The notes under the pieces: model-generated
Told to the model about the DNA's origin: nothing
What the model saw: the letters and a program-made list of their open reading frames with translations, nothing else
Database searches by the model: none
NCBI GenBank assembly: GCA_017416285.1
Contig: JAFQCU010000004.1
Span: 1 to 35,853 of the forward strand
Source: Clostridia bacterium
Lineage (GTDB): Bacteria; Bacillota; Clostridia; Oscillospirales; Acutalibacteraceae
DNA: 35,853 nucleotides
Direction of reading: 5' to 3'
Shown here: positions 11,874 through 22,469 of the stretch, piece after piece
Position numbering within the stretch: the stretch's first letter is position 1
How the letters are laid out: each line of letters begins with the position of its first letter
Position numbers and translations under genes: made by a program

Positions 11874-13354
11874 TTTTTTCTTTGCCTCGTAATGTTTTTG
11901 TTAAAAAGCGGTCGGGTACGCATAAGATGCCACGGCGCTCGCCATATGGTGTCTTTAAAGGATTGAAAGCTTATGCGGTTTAAGGTCAGGGTGTAATCGG
12001 TTTCATAGCTTTTGATTGAAATAATGTGCATAATCATTAAAATCACGCCACAGAACAAACCGTAAAGCCCCCACAAAGCTGCAAGAAGCACAAATAGAAT
12101 TCTTAAATAAAACACCGCCGCACGAAGTCGGGGAAGCATTAGTCCCGCAATGCCCGAAAGGGCTACAATGATAAGGGTTGGAGCACTTATTATTTTGGCT
12201 TCTACTGCCGCTTGACCCACTACCAGACCTCCGACAATCGAAAGGGCGGGGCCAATGTTTTGGGGCATTCGCACCCCTGTTTCTTTTAAAATTTCAAAAA
12301 TTAAAATCATACCCATCGTTTCGGTTACTATTGAAAATGGTACGGCTGTGCGCTGCTGCATAACCGTTATTAAAAAGCTTGTCGGTAAAAATTCGGGGTG
12401 GAGTGTGGTTATTGCGACGAAAAGTGCCGGCACAAAAATTGAAAGCGCAAAGCAAAAATAACGTATCATTCTGCCAAAGCTGCCAAGCAAAAAGGTTTGG
12501 TAGTAATCTTCGTCCGATTGAAAGTTTTCGCAAAAAAGATACGGCAAAGTCATAACCATTGGACTGCCATCAACAATAATAGCAATGCGACCTTCTAAAA
12601 GACGTGCGGCAACAATGTCGGGGCGTTCGGTTTTGCCCGCTGTTTTAAAGAGTGAAAAAGGATGAGGCGAAATTTCTTCAATAATGTAATTTGTGTCTAA
12701 AATGCCGTCAATGTTAATGTTTTGAAGTGCTTTTTTAATTTTTTTAAGAGTTTTGGGGTTGGCGAGCGTACCCAAATAACAAACAAAAACTGCCGTGTTG
12801 GTGCGTCGGCCAACACGGTTAAGCTCAATGCACAAATCGGGAGTTCCCAGTTTTCGCCTAAGAAGCGCCAAATTTAAAAGCGCCGCTTCTTCAAAGCCTT
12901 CACGTGGACCTTCGGTTATGCGTTCGTTTTCGGGCTCGCTTATACCACGGGTGCGAAAGCCCTTTACGTCAAGCATTAAAGCGTTTTGACTGTTATCAAT
13001 AAGCAAAAGCGCTTCGCCGTATAAAATACCCTCTAAAATTTGTGAAATTTCGGTTTTTACTTTAACGTCCCTTGCGAAAAGCACCTGTTTTTCAATATAT
13101 TCTGATAAACTTTCAAAATCGTTTTCAACCTCTATTTCGATCAGGGGTTCAATTACCGCTTCGTTAAGCTGGGTGGAATCGACCATACCGTCAATATAAA
13201 TTATTGCCGCATCAAAGGGCACTGCCTTTCTGGCAGAAATGAATTTAATACGCAAGGTTGCATCGTTTTTGAAAATTTCTTTAAAGATGGCAATGTCTTT
13301 TTTTAGACTACCGCTTATGAATTGGTTTTTATAATCTTCAATCTGTCCTGCCAT
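11870..13354 (-). CDS. GerAA-family spore germination protein
   Basis: Germinant receptor A subunit of 494 residues, full length for the family. A soluble N-terminal domain of about 260 residues carries IDGMVDSTQLNEAVIEPL and the segment FRTRGISEPENERITEGPREGFEEA, highly characteristic of GerA proteins. It is followed by several TM segments, including FVPALFVAITTLHPEFLPTS and GGLVVGQAAVEAKIISAPTL. The ATG at 13354 is preceded by AGAGGTGAT. It leads the minus-strand gerA-gerC-gerB operon. Its presence implies the host forms, or recently formed, endospores. The germinant cannot be predicted. Confidence 0.9.
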   Translation of the reverse strand: MAGQIEDYKNQFISGSLKKDIAIFKEIFKNDATLRIKFISARKAVPFDAAIIYIDGMVDSTQLNEAVIEPLIEIEVENDFESLSEYIEKQVLFARDVKVKTEISQILEGILYGEALLLIDNSQNALMLDVKGFRTRGISEPENERITEGPREGFEEAALLNLALLRRKLGTPDLCIELNRVGRRTNTAVFVCYLGTLANPKTLKKIKKALQNINIDGILDTNYIIEEISPHPFSLFKTAGKTERPDIVAARLLEGRIAIIVDGSPMVMTLPYLFCENFQSDEDYYQTFLLGSFGRMIRYFCFALSIFVPALFVAITTLHPEFLPTSFLITVMQQRTAVPFSIVTETMGMILIFEILKETGVRMPQNIGPALSIVGGLVVGQAAVEAKIISAPTLIIVALSGIAGLMLPRLRAAVFYLRILFVLLAALWGLYGLFCGVILMIMHIISIKSYETDYTLTLNRISFQSFKDTIWRAPWHLMRTRPLFNKNITRQRKK

Positions 13355-13404
13355 AAAATCACCTCTTGTGGTATATTATGGCTGGAATTTTTTAATAAAT
13401 ACAA

Positions 13405-13437
13405 AAATAAAAAATGCGGTAGAAAACTACCGCATTT
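13405..13437 (-). terminator. Intrinsic terminator after vanY
   Basis: AAATGCGGTAG / CTACCGCATTT (13412-13422 / 13427-13437) form an 11-bp stem with an AAAA loop. On the minus strand a T-rich run follows (complement of 13401-13411). It ends the lepA-vanY transcript. Confidence 0.8.
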
Positions 13438-13439
13438 AA

Positions 13440-14330
13440 TTAATATACATAATCGCCAATGCCTTTATATTGGCAATATTCTTCGTAACAATATCCAAGG
13501 TCGTTCATTTCTTTAGCTATGTTAATGCCGACAAAGCGCCAATGCCACGGCTCGTAAATAATACCGCCCGTGATATCCATTTTTTCCTTTTCGTAACGCA
13601 TTATAAAGCCATAATTTTCGGCATTTTCTTTAAGCCACTTGAATGCTTTAGTGTTTTCAAACGACTGCTGTGTGGTATTAAAGTCAACCGCCAAGCCTGT
13701 GTGGTGTTCGCTTGTGCCGGGTACAGCCACACGGGAAGCCGCTTCTTTTTCGGCATCTGCTTGTGAATAGCCCTTATCCAGCCACTTCTTAATTTGCGCT
13801 TCGTAAAGGGTTACTTGAGTGCCGTAATCACGCCAAGCCGAAATAATACCAATATCAACACCATCGGCACGAGCGGCATCCATCATAGCCTTGAGATATG
13901 GCCAAATATCCTTATCAATTTTGCGGTAAACCTCGGCCTGTGAATACCATTTATATTCACTTGGGAAAACCATCATATTTGCCTTATAATCGTGGTTTTT
14001 CGGCAAGGGATTTTTAATATTTACCAAAATGGTTTTAGTGAAGTTTGCATCCGCCTCAAATTCACCAACCTGCACAGGGTCGGGGGTACTGGGCAGAGGC
14101 TCGGGGCTTTGGGTATCGCTTGAGGTGTCGCTTGAGGTGTCGCTGTTTGTCTGTGATTGACTTGGTGTTGAGTTGGTGCTTTGTTCGGAAGAATTGCCGT
14201 CGTTATCGCCAAGACCTGATGCAACAACCCAAACTATTAATACGATAGCGGCCACAAGTACAAGACTTACGCTGCCCAAAAATATATTGCGACGTAAAAT
14301 TGCCTGTTGTCTTTTGCTTCTTTTTGCCAT
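13440..14330 (-). CDS. Membrane-anchored VanY-type D-alanyl-D-alanine carboxypeptidase
   Basis: Peptidoglycan-trimming zinc peptidase of 296 residues. A TM anchor (~16-38) precedes a Ser/Thr/Pro-rich linker (~45-85) and a VanY domain (~125-285). The zinc-site motif SEHHTGLAVD fits SxHxxGxAxD with His209 and Asp216, and the second motif EPWHWR provides His263. All expected ligands are present. The ATG at 14330 has AGGTGAT upstream. It lies 8 nt downstream of lepA and ends at a strong terminator, so it is probably cotranscribed with lepA. Lack of van regulatory genes argues for ordinary wall turnover rather than glycopeptide resistance. Confidence 0.88.
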   Translation of the reverse strand: MAKRSKRQQAILRRNIFLGSVSLVLVAAIVLIVWVVASGLGDNDGNSSEQSTNSTPSQSQTNSDTSSDTSSDTQSPEPLPSTPDPVQVGEFEADANFTKTILVNIKNPLPKNHDYKANMMVFPSEYKWYSQAEVYRKIDKDIWPYLKAMMDAARADGVDIGIISAWRDYGTQVTLYEAQIKKWLDKGYSQADAEKEAASRVAVPGTSEHHTGLAVDFNTTQQSFENTKAFKWLKENAENYGFIMRYEKEKMDITGGIIYEPWHWRFVGINIAKEMNDLGYCYEEYCQYKGIGDYVY

Positions 14331-14338
14331 TTTATCAC

Positions 14339-16150
14339 CTATTCATCTAATTTAAGCACTGCCATAAATGCTTCTTGCGGAACTTCAACGTTGCCTAAGC
14401 GGCGCATACGTTTTTTACCCTCTTTTTGCTTTTCAAGAAGCTTTTTCTTACGGGTAATGTCACCGCCGTAGCATTTTGCAAGCACGTCCTTACGCATTGC
14501 TTTAACAGTTTCACGGGCAATAACCTTGCCCGAAACTGCAACCTGCACAGGCACCTCAAATAGCTGTCTTGGTATAAATTCCTTTAGCTTTTCGGCAATT
14601 TTACGTGCCCTTGTATAAGCGTTATCATTGTGAACAATAAAGGAAAGTGCATCGACCATATCGCCTGCTAGCAAAACGTCTAATTTTACAAGCTTGGATT
14701 TTTCATAGCCCTTCATCTCATAATCGTAGCTTGCATAACCCTTTGTGCGTGATTTTAAGGCATCGAAAAAGTCGTACACAATTTCGCCCATTGGCATAAT
14801 GTAATGAATATCCACACGGTCACCCATATATTTCATATCGGTGTAAACGCCACGGCGTTCCTCACAAAGCTGCATAATTGTGCCGACAAAGCTGCTTGGT
14901 GAATAAATATGAACGTCTGCAACGGGCTCAAGCGCATCGACAATGATTGCGGGGTCGGGGTAGTTGGTGGGGTTATCCACCGTTACGGTTTCGCCCGTGG
15001 ATAAAACGAACTTATATTCAACGCTGGGGGCTGTGGTTACAAGGTCTAAATTATATTCTCTTTCAAGGCGTTCTTGTATAATTTCCATATGCAAAAGCCC
15101 CAAGAAGCCACAGCGGAAGCCGAAGCCTAAAGCGTTTGAGGACTCGGGCTCGAACAAAAGGGAGGCGTCGTTTAACTGAAGCTTGTCAAGTGCATCACGC
15201 AAATCGGGATATTTTGCACCGTCGGCAGGGTAAATACCGCAGAAAACAACAGGGTTTACCTTGCGGTAGCCTGCAAGTGCTTTCGGGGTGGGGTTATCCG
15301 CCAAGGTGATAGTATCGCCGACACGTGCTTCGCTTACGGTTTTGATTGAAGCGGCTAAATAACCAACCTCGCCCGCTTCCAAAACGTCGCAGGGCTCAAG
15401 CGAGGTGGCACGCTTGCGGCCAAGCTCAACAATGTCAAACTGTGCGCCGGTAGCCATCATTTTAATAACGTCACCGCTTTGAATTTTACCGCTTACAACA
15501 CGGAAATATACGATAACACCCTTATATGGGTCGTAATAAGAGTCGAAAATAAGCGCAGAAAGAGGTGCCTCACGGTCGCCTGTTGGTGCGGGGATATCGG
15601 TTACGATTTTTTCGAGCACTTCGGGGATATTAATGCCGGTTTTTGCTGAAATTAAGGGGGCGTTATCAGCAGGAATACCAATGATATCCTCAATTTCGCT
15701 CTTAACACGCTCGGGCTCTGCCGAAGGGAGGTCAATTTTATTAATAACGGGTAAAATTTCAAGCCCGTGGTCAACCGCCAAATATGTGTTGGCAAGGGTT
15801 TGGGCTTCTATACCCTGACTTGCGTCAACAATAAGCACAGCGCCCTCGCAAGCGGCTAAAGACCTTGAAACCTCGTAGTTAAAGTCAACGTGGCCGGGGG
15901 TGTCAATCAAATTCAATTCATAACGTTCGCCGTCTTTGGCATCATAATAAAGGGTAACAGCGTGGGCTTTTATGGTAATACCACGCTCACGCTCCAAATC
16001 CATACTGTCAAGAATTTGTTCCTCCATATCACGGCTTGCAACCGACTGTGTGTGCTCAAGCAAGCGGTCAGCCAATGTGGACTTGCCGTGGTCGATATGT
16101 GCAACAATGCAAAAATTCCTAATTTTATCTAGCGGAAATGACACTTTCAT
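14339..16150 (-). CDS. Elongation factor 4 (LepA), ribosomal GTPase
   Basis: Full-length LepA/EF4 of 603 residues. The G1 motif AHIDHGKST lies at 17-25, with DTPGHVDF and NKID following, then EF-G-like domains and the LepA-specific C-terminal domain ([39 protein letters not shown]...). EF4 acts on stalled or misassembled ribosomes. At the start, AAGGAG lies only 2 nt from ATG 16150 but 8 nt from the in-frame GTG two codons later (16144), so either may be used. A divergent promoter pair separates it from pyrC. vanY follows in the same operon. Confidence 0.97.
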   Translation of the reverse strand: MKVSFPLDKIRNFCIVAHIDHGKSTLADRLLEHTQSVASRDMEEQILDSMDLERERGITIKAHAVTLYYDAKDGERYELNLIDTPGHVDFNYEVSRSLAACEGAVLIVDASQGIEAQTLANTYLAVDHGLEILPVINKIDLPSAEPERVKSEIEDIIGIPADNAPLISAKTGINIPEVLEKIVTDIPAPTGDREAPLSALIFDSYYDPYKGVIVYFRVVSGKIQSGDVIKMMATGAQFDIVELGRKRATSLEPCDVLEAGEVGYLAASIKTVSEARVGDTITLADNPTPKALAGYRKVNPVVFCGIYPADGAKYPDLRDALDKLQLNDASLLFEPESSNALGFGFRCGFLGLLHMEIIQERLEREYNLDLVTTAPSVEYKFVLSTGETVTVDNPTNYPDPAIIVDALEPVADVHIYSPSSFVGTIMQLCEERRGVYTDMKYMGDRVDIHYIMPMGEIVYDFFDALKSRTKGYASYDYEMKGYEKSKLVKLDVLLAGDMVDALSFIVHNDNAYTRARKIAEKLKEFIPRQLFEVPVQVAVSGKVIARETVKAMRKDVLAKCYGGDITRKKKLLEKQKEGKKRMRRLGNVEVPQEAFMAVLKLDE

Positions 16151-16175
16151 TTCTCCTTGTATCGTAATTTGTTTT

Positions 16176-16204
16176 ATTGTAACACAAAGTTTTTAAATTT
16201 ACAA
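16176..16204 (-). promoter_or_regulatory. lepA promoter
   Basis: On the minus strand: TTGTAA (16199-16204), a 17-bp spacer and TACAAT (16176-16181), about 25 nt upstream of the lepA start. Confidence 0.6.
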
Positions 16205-16232
16205 TTTATTTCTTTAGGTAAGGTTAAATTTC

Positions 16233-16261
16233 TTGACAATATATATATATTATGATAAAAT
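16233..16261 (+). promoter_or_regulatory. pyr operon promoter
   Basis: TTGACA (16233-16238), 17-bp spacer and TAAAAT (16256-16261). Only ~38 nt separate the -10 from the pyrC GTG, leaving no room for a PyrR-type attenuator leader. Confidence 0.7.
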
Positions 16262-16298
16262 ATACTGAAATTTGGGCAAGTTTTAGGGAGGGTTTTCC

Positions 16299-17492
16299 GT
16301 GACAGTTAAAAACGCAATGGTTTATATGGGTAAACAATTCGTTTCACAGGATTTTTCTTTCCCCAAAGGCGTTACTATTTCTAATTTTAATAATTTGGTT
16401 GTTTTTCCGGCTTTTTGTGATGTACATGTACATTTACGAGAGCCGGGTTTTTCATATAAAGAGACTGTTTTGTCAGGCACTAAGGCGGCGGCTCGTGGCG
16501 GATATACAGATATTTGCTCAATGCCAAACCTTAACCCTGTACCCGACAGCGCAGAAAATCTGCAGCAGCAGTTAGATATAATAAGCCGTGATGCAGTGAT
16601 AAATGTGCATCCTTATGCGGCAATAACGGTCGGGCAAAAGGGCGAGCAGCTTGTCCGTTTTGAAAAACTGCAAAATGCCATTGCTTTTTCGGATGACGGC
16701 CGTGGTGTTCAAAGCGAAGACTTAATGCGCAAGGCTATGATAAACGCCAAGGCGCTTGGCAAGATGATAGTTGCACATTGTGAAGAAAATTCGCTTTTAA
16801 AGGGCGGTTATATTCACGCCGGTGAATATGCAGGTCTTCACAATCACAAGGGCATTTGCAGTGAAAGCGAATGGGTACCTATTGAACGTGATTTGCGTTT
16901 AGCAAAGGAAACAGGCTGCAAATACCACGTGTGTCATATTTCCACAAAGGAAAGCGTTGAGCTTATTCGAAAAGCCAAGGCTGACGGTGTTGACGTTACC
17001 TGTGAAACGGCGCCCCATTACCTTGTGTTTAACGATATGGATTTAATTGAGCACGGGCGATTTAAAATGAACCCGCCAATTAGGTCAGAGGCTGACCGTT
17101 TGGCACTGATTGAGGGCATAAAGGACGGCACTATTGATATGATAGCCACCGACCACGCACCCCACAGCGAGGAAGAAAAGTCAAAGGGTCTCAGTAAAAG
17201 TGCTTTTGGTGTGGTTGGCATTGAAACGGCTTTTCCCGTTATGTATACCCACCTTGTTAAAACAGGCATAATCACTTTAGAAAAGCTTGTCGAGCTTATG
17301 TCAATTAACCCACGCAACCGTTTTGGTATAGCCGATAGCGGCATAACTGTGTGGGATTTAAATAAACAAATAACAGTTGATACCGAAAAATTTTTATCAA
17401 AGGGGCGTGCAACCCCGTTTGAGGGTATGAAGCTGTATGGCGAATGTATTTTTACCGAATTAGACGGTAAATTGGTTTACGTGAAAGACTGA
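16299..17492 (+). CDS. Dihydroorotase
   Basis: PyrC of 397 residues, class I dihydroorotase. It closes N-carbamoyl-aspartate to dihydroorotate, the third step of UMP synthesis. The metal site is visible: DVHVHLREPG (His43, His45), histidine motifs VAHCEE and YHVCHIS, and ATDHAPHS near residue 285. The start is GTG, with AGGGAGGG 6 nt upstream. It heads the eight-gene pyr operon and carB follows by 13 nt. Full length. Confidence 0.95.
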   Translation: MTVKNAMVYMGKQFVSQDFSFPKGVTISNFNNLVVFPAFCDVHVHLREPGFSYKETVLSGTKAAARGGYTDICSMPNLNPVPDSAENLQQQLDIISRDAVINVHPYAAITVGQKGEQLVRFEKLQNAIAFSDDGRGVQSEDLMRKAMINAKALGKMIVAHCEENSLLKGGYIHAGEYAGLHNHKGICSESEWVPIERDLRLAKETGCKYHVCHISTKESVELIRKAKADGVDVTCETAPHYLVFNDMDLIEHGRFKMNPPIRSEADRLALIEGIKDGTIDMIATDHAPHSEEEKSKGLSKSAFGVVGIETAFPVMYTHLVKTGIITLEKLVELMSINPRNRFGIADSGITVWDLNKQITVDTEKFLSKGRATPFEGMKLYGECIFTELDGKLVYVKD

Positions 17493-17505
17493 TGGGAGGA
17501 TTTTT

Positions 17506-20500
17506 ATGGCAAAAAGAAAAGATTTAAAGAAAATTTTAATTATCGGCTCAGGCCCGATTGTTATTGGTCAAGCGGCTGAATTTGACTATGCCGGCACACA
17601 GGCTTGCCTCGCTTTGAAGGAGGAGGGCTACGAGGTTATACTTTGTAACTCTAACCCTGCTACTATTATGACCGATACCTCAATCGCAGATAAGGTTTAT
17701 ATGGAACCTTTGACCTTGGAATTTATGGCAAAGGTTATCCGTTATGAGCGCCCCGACGCTATTGTGCCGGGTATTGGCGGTCAGACAGGTCTTAACCTTG
17801 CAATGCAGCTTGAAGAAAAGGGTATTTTAAAGGAGTGCGGTGTCGAGCTTTTAGGCACCTGCAGTGAAAGTATCGAACGAGCTGAAGACCGTGAGCTGTT
17901 TAAAGAGCTTTGCGAATCAATCGGTGAGCCGACTATTCCCTCACAAATTACCTACAGTCTTGAGGAGGCTAAAAAAGCCGCAGAAGAAATTGGTTATCCG
18001 GTTGTTTTGCGTCCTGCCTTTACCTTGGGCGGTACAGGCGGCGGCTTTGCTTATAATGAGCAAGAGCTTATCGAAATCGGTATGAACGCATTTAAGCTTT
18101 CCCCCGTTCATCAGGTTCTTATTGAAAAAAGCGTTAAGGGTTATAAGGAAATTGAATTTGAGGTTATGCGTGACGGCAGCGATAAGGCCATTACCATCTG
18201 CGGTATGGAAAATATCGACCCCGTTGGTGTTCATACGGGTGACTCAATCGTAGTGGCACCCATTATGACACTTAACGACCACGACCTTAAAATGCTTAAC
18301 GACAGCGCTATTAAAATTATTCGTGAGCTTAAAATTGAGGGCGGCTGTAACGTTCAGTTTGCTTTAAATCCCAACAGCAGTGAGTATTATCTTATCGAGG
18401 TTAATCCCCGTGTATCACGTTCGTCTGCCTTGGCTTCCAAGGCAAGCGGTTATCCCATTGCACGTGTTACAGCCAAAATTGCGGTTGGTATGACCTTGGA
18501 TGAAATTAAAATTGCAAATACCACCGCCGCATTTGAGCCCAAGCTTGATTATATAATTGCAAAATTGCCACGCTTCCCGTTTGATAAGTTCACCACCGCT
18601 TCAAATATGCTTGGCACACAAATGAAGGCAACAGGCGAGGTTATGGGCATAGGCTCTACCTTAGAGGAAAGTCTTTTAAAGGGCACACGCTCGCTTGAAA
18701 TCGGTATTAATCATCTTTATCACCACAAGTTTGATAACATGACAGATGATGAGCTTCGTCATTATATCAGCGAATTCCGTGACGATAATCTTTTTGCTAT
18801 TGCTGAGCTTATTTACCGTGGCGTAACCGTTGAAGAAATTCACGAAATCACAAAAATCACCGCTTTCTTCCTTGAAGCCATTAAGCGTATTATTGATATG
18901 GAAGAAAACTTAAAGGTTAATCAGTTTAATCTTGAGGTTTTAAAGGCTGCAAAGCAGATGGGCTTTTCGGATAAATACGTTGCCCGTATGTGGAAGTGTA
19001 GCGAGCTTGACGTTTATAATTACCGCAAAGAAAACAAGCTTTTACCTGTTTTCCGCATGGTTGACACCTGTCACACAGGGGCTTATATTCCGTATTTCTA
19101 CTCATCTTACACAGGTGAAAACGCTTCACGCCTTACAGATAAAAAGAAAATTGTTGTTTTGGGTGCAGGTCCTATCCGTATCGGTCAGGGTGTTGAATTT
19201 GACTATTCAACCGTTCACGCTGTTACAACCATTAAAAATTCGGGCTATGAAGCGATTATTATTAACAACAACCCCGAAACCGTTTCTACCGACTATACCA
19301 CAGCGGACAAGCTTTATTTTGAACCCCTAACCCCCGAAGATGTTATGAACATTATCGATTACGAACAACCCGAGGGTGTAATTGCATCACTCGGCGGTCA
19401 GACTGCAATTAATCTTGCAGAGCCGTTGCGTGACAGGGGCGTAAAAATTATCGGTACTGATTGTGATGCAATCGAGCGTGCCGAAAACCGTGACAGCTTT
19501 GAAAAGATTTTAAGCGGGCTTAATATTCCACAGCCCAAGGGCAAGGCCGTAACAAAAATTGAGGATGGCATTTCCGCTGCGGCAGAAATCGGTTATCCCG
19601 TACTTGTGCGTCCGTCATTCGTTTTAGGCGGCCGTGCTATGCAGATTGTTGCAGATGAAAATCAGCTTCGCAAATACCTTAAAACTGCGGTTGAAATTGA
19701 TGAAGACCGCCCCGTTTTGGTTGATAAATATATTCAGGGTAAAGAGGTTGAGGTTGATGCTATATGCGACGGCGTTGACGTTTTTGTACCCGGTATTATG
19801 GAGCTTGTTGAAAGAACAGGTATTCACAGCGGCGACTCTATAAGCGTTTATCCCACCTTTAGCATTTCTGACAGCGTAAAGGGCATAATTTTACAATACG
19901 CCAAAAAGCTTGGTCTTGGTATTGGCATTATCGGTCTTTATAATATTCAGTTTATCGTTGATGAAAATGAAAACGTTTATATTATTGAAGTAAACCCCCG
20001 TTCATCACGTACCGTACCGTTCTTGTCAAAAGCAACCGGTTATAGCCTTGCTGATATCGCTACCGAGGTTATTTTGGGCAAATCCTTAAAGGAACAGGGT
20101 ATATTTGACCTTTATCCCGAAGAAAAGAAACGTTGGTACGTTAAGGTTCCGGTGTTCTCGTTTAATAAAATCCGTGGTCTTGATGCATACCTTTCACCCG
20201 AAATGAAGTCAACAGGTGAAGCAATCGGCTATGATGACAAGCTTAACCGTGCGCTTTCAAAGGCTTTGCAGGCAAGCGGTATGAAGGTGCAAAATTACGG
20301 CACAATTTTTGTTACCATTGCTGACAAGGATAAAAACGAGGCATTACCGCTGGTTCGCCGTTTTTATAATCTTGGCTTTAATATTGAAGCTACAAGCGGT
20401 ACTGCAAAATTCTTAAAAGAAAATGGTATAAATACCCGTGTACTCAAGAAAATAAATGAAGACCCCGACGAAATTCGTGACGCTATCCGCCAAGGACACA

Positions 20501-20679
20501 TCGCTTACGTTATCAACACAAAGGATATTTCGTCAGGCAACGTTGAAAGTGACGGTCACCAGATACGTGCGTTTGCTACCGAAAATAACGTAACAATCTT
20601 TACCGCACTTGACACTGTACGTGTGCTTTTGGACGTTTTGGAAGAAACCACACTTACAATTTCAACTATTGATGCTTAA
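17506..20679 (+). CDS. Carbamoyl-phosphate synthase large subunit
   Basis: CarB of 1057 residues, full length, with two ATP-grasp halves: an N-terminal carboxyphosphate domain (KKILIIGSGPIVIGQAAEFDYAG; ATP-grasp ~128-320) and a C-terminal carbamoyl-phosphate domain opening with KIVVLGAGPIRIGQGVEFDYS, followed by an MGS-like allosteric domain over the last ~120 residues where UMP normally inhibits. It makes carbamoyl phosphate for pyrimidine and arginine synthesis using ammonia delivered by CarA. carA is not in this operon or window, an unusual separation. RBS GGGAGG lies upstream. Confidence 0.97.
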   Translation: MAKRKDLKKILIIGSGPIVIGQAAEFDYAGTQACLALKEEGYEVILCNSNPATIMTDTSIADKVYMEPLTLEFMAKVIRYERPDAIVPGIGGQTGLNLAMQLEEKGILKECGVELLGTCSESIERAEDRELFKELCESIGEPTIPSQITYSLEEAKKAAEEIGYPVVLRPAFTLGGTGGGFAYNEQELIEIGMNAFKLSPVHQVLIEKSVKGYKEIEFEVMRDGSDKAITICGMENIDPVGVHTGDSIVVAPIMTLNDHDLKMLNDSAIKIIRELKIEGGCNVQFALNPNSSEYYLIEVNPRVSRSSALASKASGYPIARVTAKIAVGMTLDEIKIANTTAAFEPKLDYIIAKLPRFPFDKFTTASNMLGTQMKATGEVMGIGSTLEESLLKGTRSLEIGINHLYHHKFDNMTDDELRHYISEFRDDNLFAIAELIYRGVTVEEIHEITKITAFFLEAIKRIIDMEENLKVNQFNLEVLKAAKQMGFSDKYVARMWKCSELDVYNYRKENKLLPVFRMVDTCHTGAYIPYFYSSYTGENASRLTDKKKIVVLGAGPIRIGQGVEFDYSTVHAVTTIKNSGYEAIIINNNPETVSTDYTTADKLYFEPLTPEDVMNIIDYEQPEGVIASLGGQTAINLAEPLRDRGVKIIGTDCDAIERAENRDSFEKILSGLNIPQPKGKAVTKIEDGISAAAEIGYPVLVRPSFVLGGRAMQIVADENQLRKYLKTAVEIDEDRPVLVDKYIQGKEVEVDAICDGVDVFVPGIMELVERTGIHSGDSISVYPTFSISDSVKGIILQYAKKLGLGIGIIGLYNIQFIVDENENVYIIEVNPRSSRTVPFLSKATGYSLADIATEVILGKSLKEQGIFDLYPEEKKRWYVKVPVFSFNKIRGLDAYLSPEMKSTGEAIGYDDKLNRALSKALQASGMKVQNYGTIFVTIADKDKNEALPLVRRFYNLGFNIEATSGTAKFLKENGINTRVLKKINEDPDEIRDAIRQGHIAYVINTKDISSGNVESDGHQIRAFATENNVTIFTALDTVRVLLDVLEETTLTISTIDA

Positions 20680-20832
20680 AAAACACATTCTGTGTTTTAA
20701 ATGAATAATGAAAAATTAAGAATGAAGAATTTCGGTGTCGGCTTTGCCGACGGATATATATCCGTGCCTTAAGGCACACATTAATTATTCACTATTCATT
20801 ATTCATCATTCATTATCTATGAGGTAACTATT
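20680..20832. repeat. MITE-like palindromic repeat inside the pyr operon (carB-pyrK)
   Basis: An AAAACACA / TGTGTTTT hairpin follows carB. Then flanking arms of AATGAATAATGA type (20700-20730) and their imperfect complement ending ATTCATCATTCATTA (~20782-20815) enclose the mini-hairpins GTCGGCtttGCCGAC, GGATATATATCC and GTGCCttaaGGCAC. The same organisation recurs at 23175-23310 and, in part, at 23992-24095. Confidence 0.7.
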
Positions 20833-21564
20833 ATGGTAAAACAGGGAATTTATAAAATCCTTTATAACTATGCTCTTACCGACACGGTTTACAGTATGGT
20901 GCTTGAGGGTGACACCTCGGCACTGATTGCACCGGGTCAGTTTGTTAATATTAAATTAGAGGGCAAGTTTTTGCGCCGCCCCATTTCGGTGTGTGACTAT
21001 AATGACAAAACCATAACTATAATTTACAAGGTTGTGGGCGAAGGCACCGAGCAAATGTCAAAAATGAAGGCGGGCGACACGCTCGATTTATTAACGGGTC
21101 TCGGCAACGGCTTTAACCCCGAGGTACCCTGCGAAAAACCGCTTCTTATTGGCGGCGGTGTGGGTATTCCGCCTCTTTACAATTTGTGTAAGGAGCTTTT
21201 AAAACTAGGCAAAAAGCCTACCGTAATCCTTGGTTTTAACACTAAAAGTGAAATATTTTACGATAAAGCTTTTGAAATGCTTGGCGTAAAGGTTATTATC
21301 ACCACCGTTGACGGCAGTGCAGGTGTTAAGGGCGTTGTTACCGACGCTATGGGGGAAGATTACGACTATTTCTTCACTTGCGGACCAATGCCAATGTTTA
21401 AAGCAATCGAAAAGGTGGCAAAAACAAGCGGTCAGTTTAGCTTTGAGGAAAGAATGGGCTGTGGCTTTGGCGCTTGTATGGGCTGTAGCTGTAAAACCAA
21501 ATACGGCAATAAACGAATTTGTAAGGACGGTCCCGTGCTTTACAGGGAGGAGATTATATGGTAA
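20833..21564 (+). CDS. Dihydroorotate dehydrogenase B electron-transfer subunit
   Basis: PyrK of 243 residues, the iron-sulfur flavoprotein that passes electrons from dihydroorotate, via PyrD-B, to NAD+. An FAD-binding beta-barrel ([11 protein letters not shown], ~47-56) and a nucleotide-binding domain ([14 protein letters not shown]) precede the [2Fe-2S] cluster cysteines 210, 215, 218 and 230. Its last 7 nt overlap pyrD, the usual tight pairing for a PyrD2K2 complex. A MITE-like repeat precedes the gene and its binding site is GAGGTAA. Confidence 0.95.
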   Translation: MVKQGIYKILYNYALTDTVYSMVLEGDTSALIAPGQFVNIKLEGKFLRRPISVCDYNDKTITIIYKVVGEGTEQMSKMKAGDTLDLLTGLGNGFNPEVPCEKPLLIGGGVGIPPLYNLCKELLKLGKKPTVILGFNTKSEIFYDKAFEMLGVKVIITTVDGSAGVKGVVTDAMGEDYDYFFTCGPMPMFKAIEKVAKTSGQFSFEERMGCGFGACMGCSCKTKYGNKRICKDGPVLYREEIIW

Positions 21565-22469
21565 ATACAAAGGTTAATCTTTGCGGTATTACACTTGATA
21601 ATCCTATTATCCCCGCAAGCGGCACTTTTGGCTTCGGTTACGAATTTGCCGAGCTTTATGATATAAACCGTCTTGGCACATTTTCCTTTAAAGGCACAAC
21701 AAAAGACCCACGCTTTGGCAACCCCACACCCCGCATTGCCGAGGTGGAAAGCGGTATGCTAAACTCTGTGGGACTTCAAAACCCCGGTGTTGATGCAGTT
21801 ATCGCAAACGAATTGCCTAAGCTTCGTGAGTGTTTTCACAAAAAGGTTATGGCAAACGTTAGCGGCTTTTCGGTAGAGGATTACGTTTACACCTGTGAAA
21901 AGCTTAACGGCGAGGACCAAATCGGTTGGTTTGAGGTTAATATTTCCTGCCCAAACGTTCACGGCGGCGGTTTGGCTTTTGGTACAAACCCTCAAAATGC
22001 GGCGGCGGTTACCAAAGCTGTTAAAAAGGTTACCGATAAGCCGGTTATTATTAAGCTTTCACCAAATGTTACCGATATTGTGGAAATCGCAAAAGCTTGC
22101 GAAAGCGAGGGCGCAGACGGTATCAGTCTTATAAACACCCTTTTGGGTATGAAAATTAATTTAAAAACTAAAAAACCCGTTTTGGCAAACAAAATGGGTG
22201 GTTTTTCAGGCCCTGCGGTTAAACCCGTAGCGGTCAGAATGGTTTATCAGGTTTATGATGCGGTAAAAATTCCGATAATAGGTATGGGCGGTGTGATGAC
22301 TGCCGAGGACGTTATCGAATTTATGCTTGCGGGCGCAACTGCTGTGCAGGTTGGTGCGGCAAACCTTGTTAATCCCTTTGCCTGCCGTGACATTATTAAT
22401 ATGTTACCTAAAACAATGGAAAAATATGGAATAAAGGACTTAAATGACATCATAGGAGGCGCACACTAG
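21558..22469 (+). CDS. Dihydroorotate dehydrogenase B catalytic subunit
   Basis: PyrD-B of 303 residues, an FMN TIM barrel oxidising dihydroorotate to orotate. The catalytic cysteine lies in VNISCPN (Cys131), as in class 1B enzymes; class 2 enzymes use serine. C-terminal phosphate-binding motifs [27 protein letters not shown] are present. It overlaps pyrK by 7 nt and pyrF by 1 nt (taGtg), indicating coupled translation. GAGGAG precedes the start inside pyrK. Confidence 0.96.
   Translation: MVNTKVNLCGITLDNPIIPASGTFGFGYEFAELYDINRLGTFSFKGTTKDPRFGNPTPRIAEVESGMLNSVGLQNPGVDAVIANELPKLRECFHKKVMANVSGFSVEDYVYTCEKLNGEDQIGWFEVNISCPNVHGGGLAFGTNPQNAAAVTKAVKKVTDKPVIIKLSPNVTDIVEIAKACESEGADGISLINTLLGMKINLKTKKPVLANKMGGFSGPAVKPVAVRMVYQVYDAVKIPIIGMGGVMTAEDVIEFMLAGATAVQVGAANLVNPFACRDIINMLPKTMEKYGIKDLNDIIGGAH

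Noticed and set aside
13440-14330. VanY as a vancomycin-resistance determinant
   Set aside because: No vanHAX, vanRS or vanZ neighbours; it is cotranscribed with lepA and looks like ordinary cell-wall turnover.
20680-20832. CRISPR-like array of short A/T-rich repeats
   Set aside because: Repeat units are imperfect, 7-10 bp, without regular spacers; the structure is palindromic arms plus hairpins.
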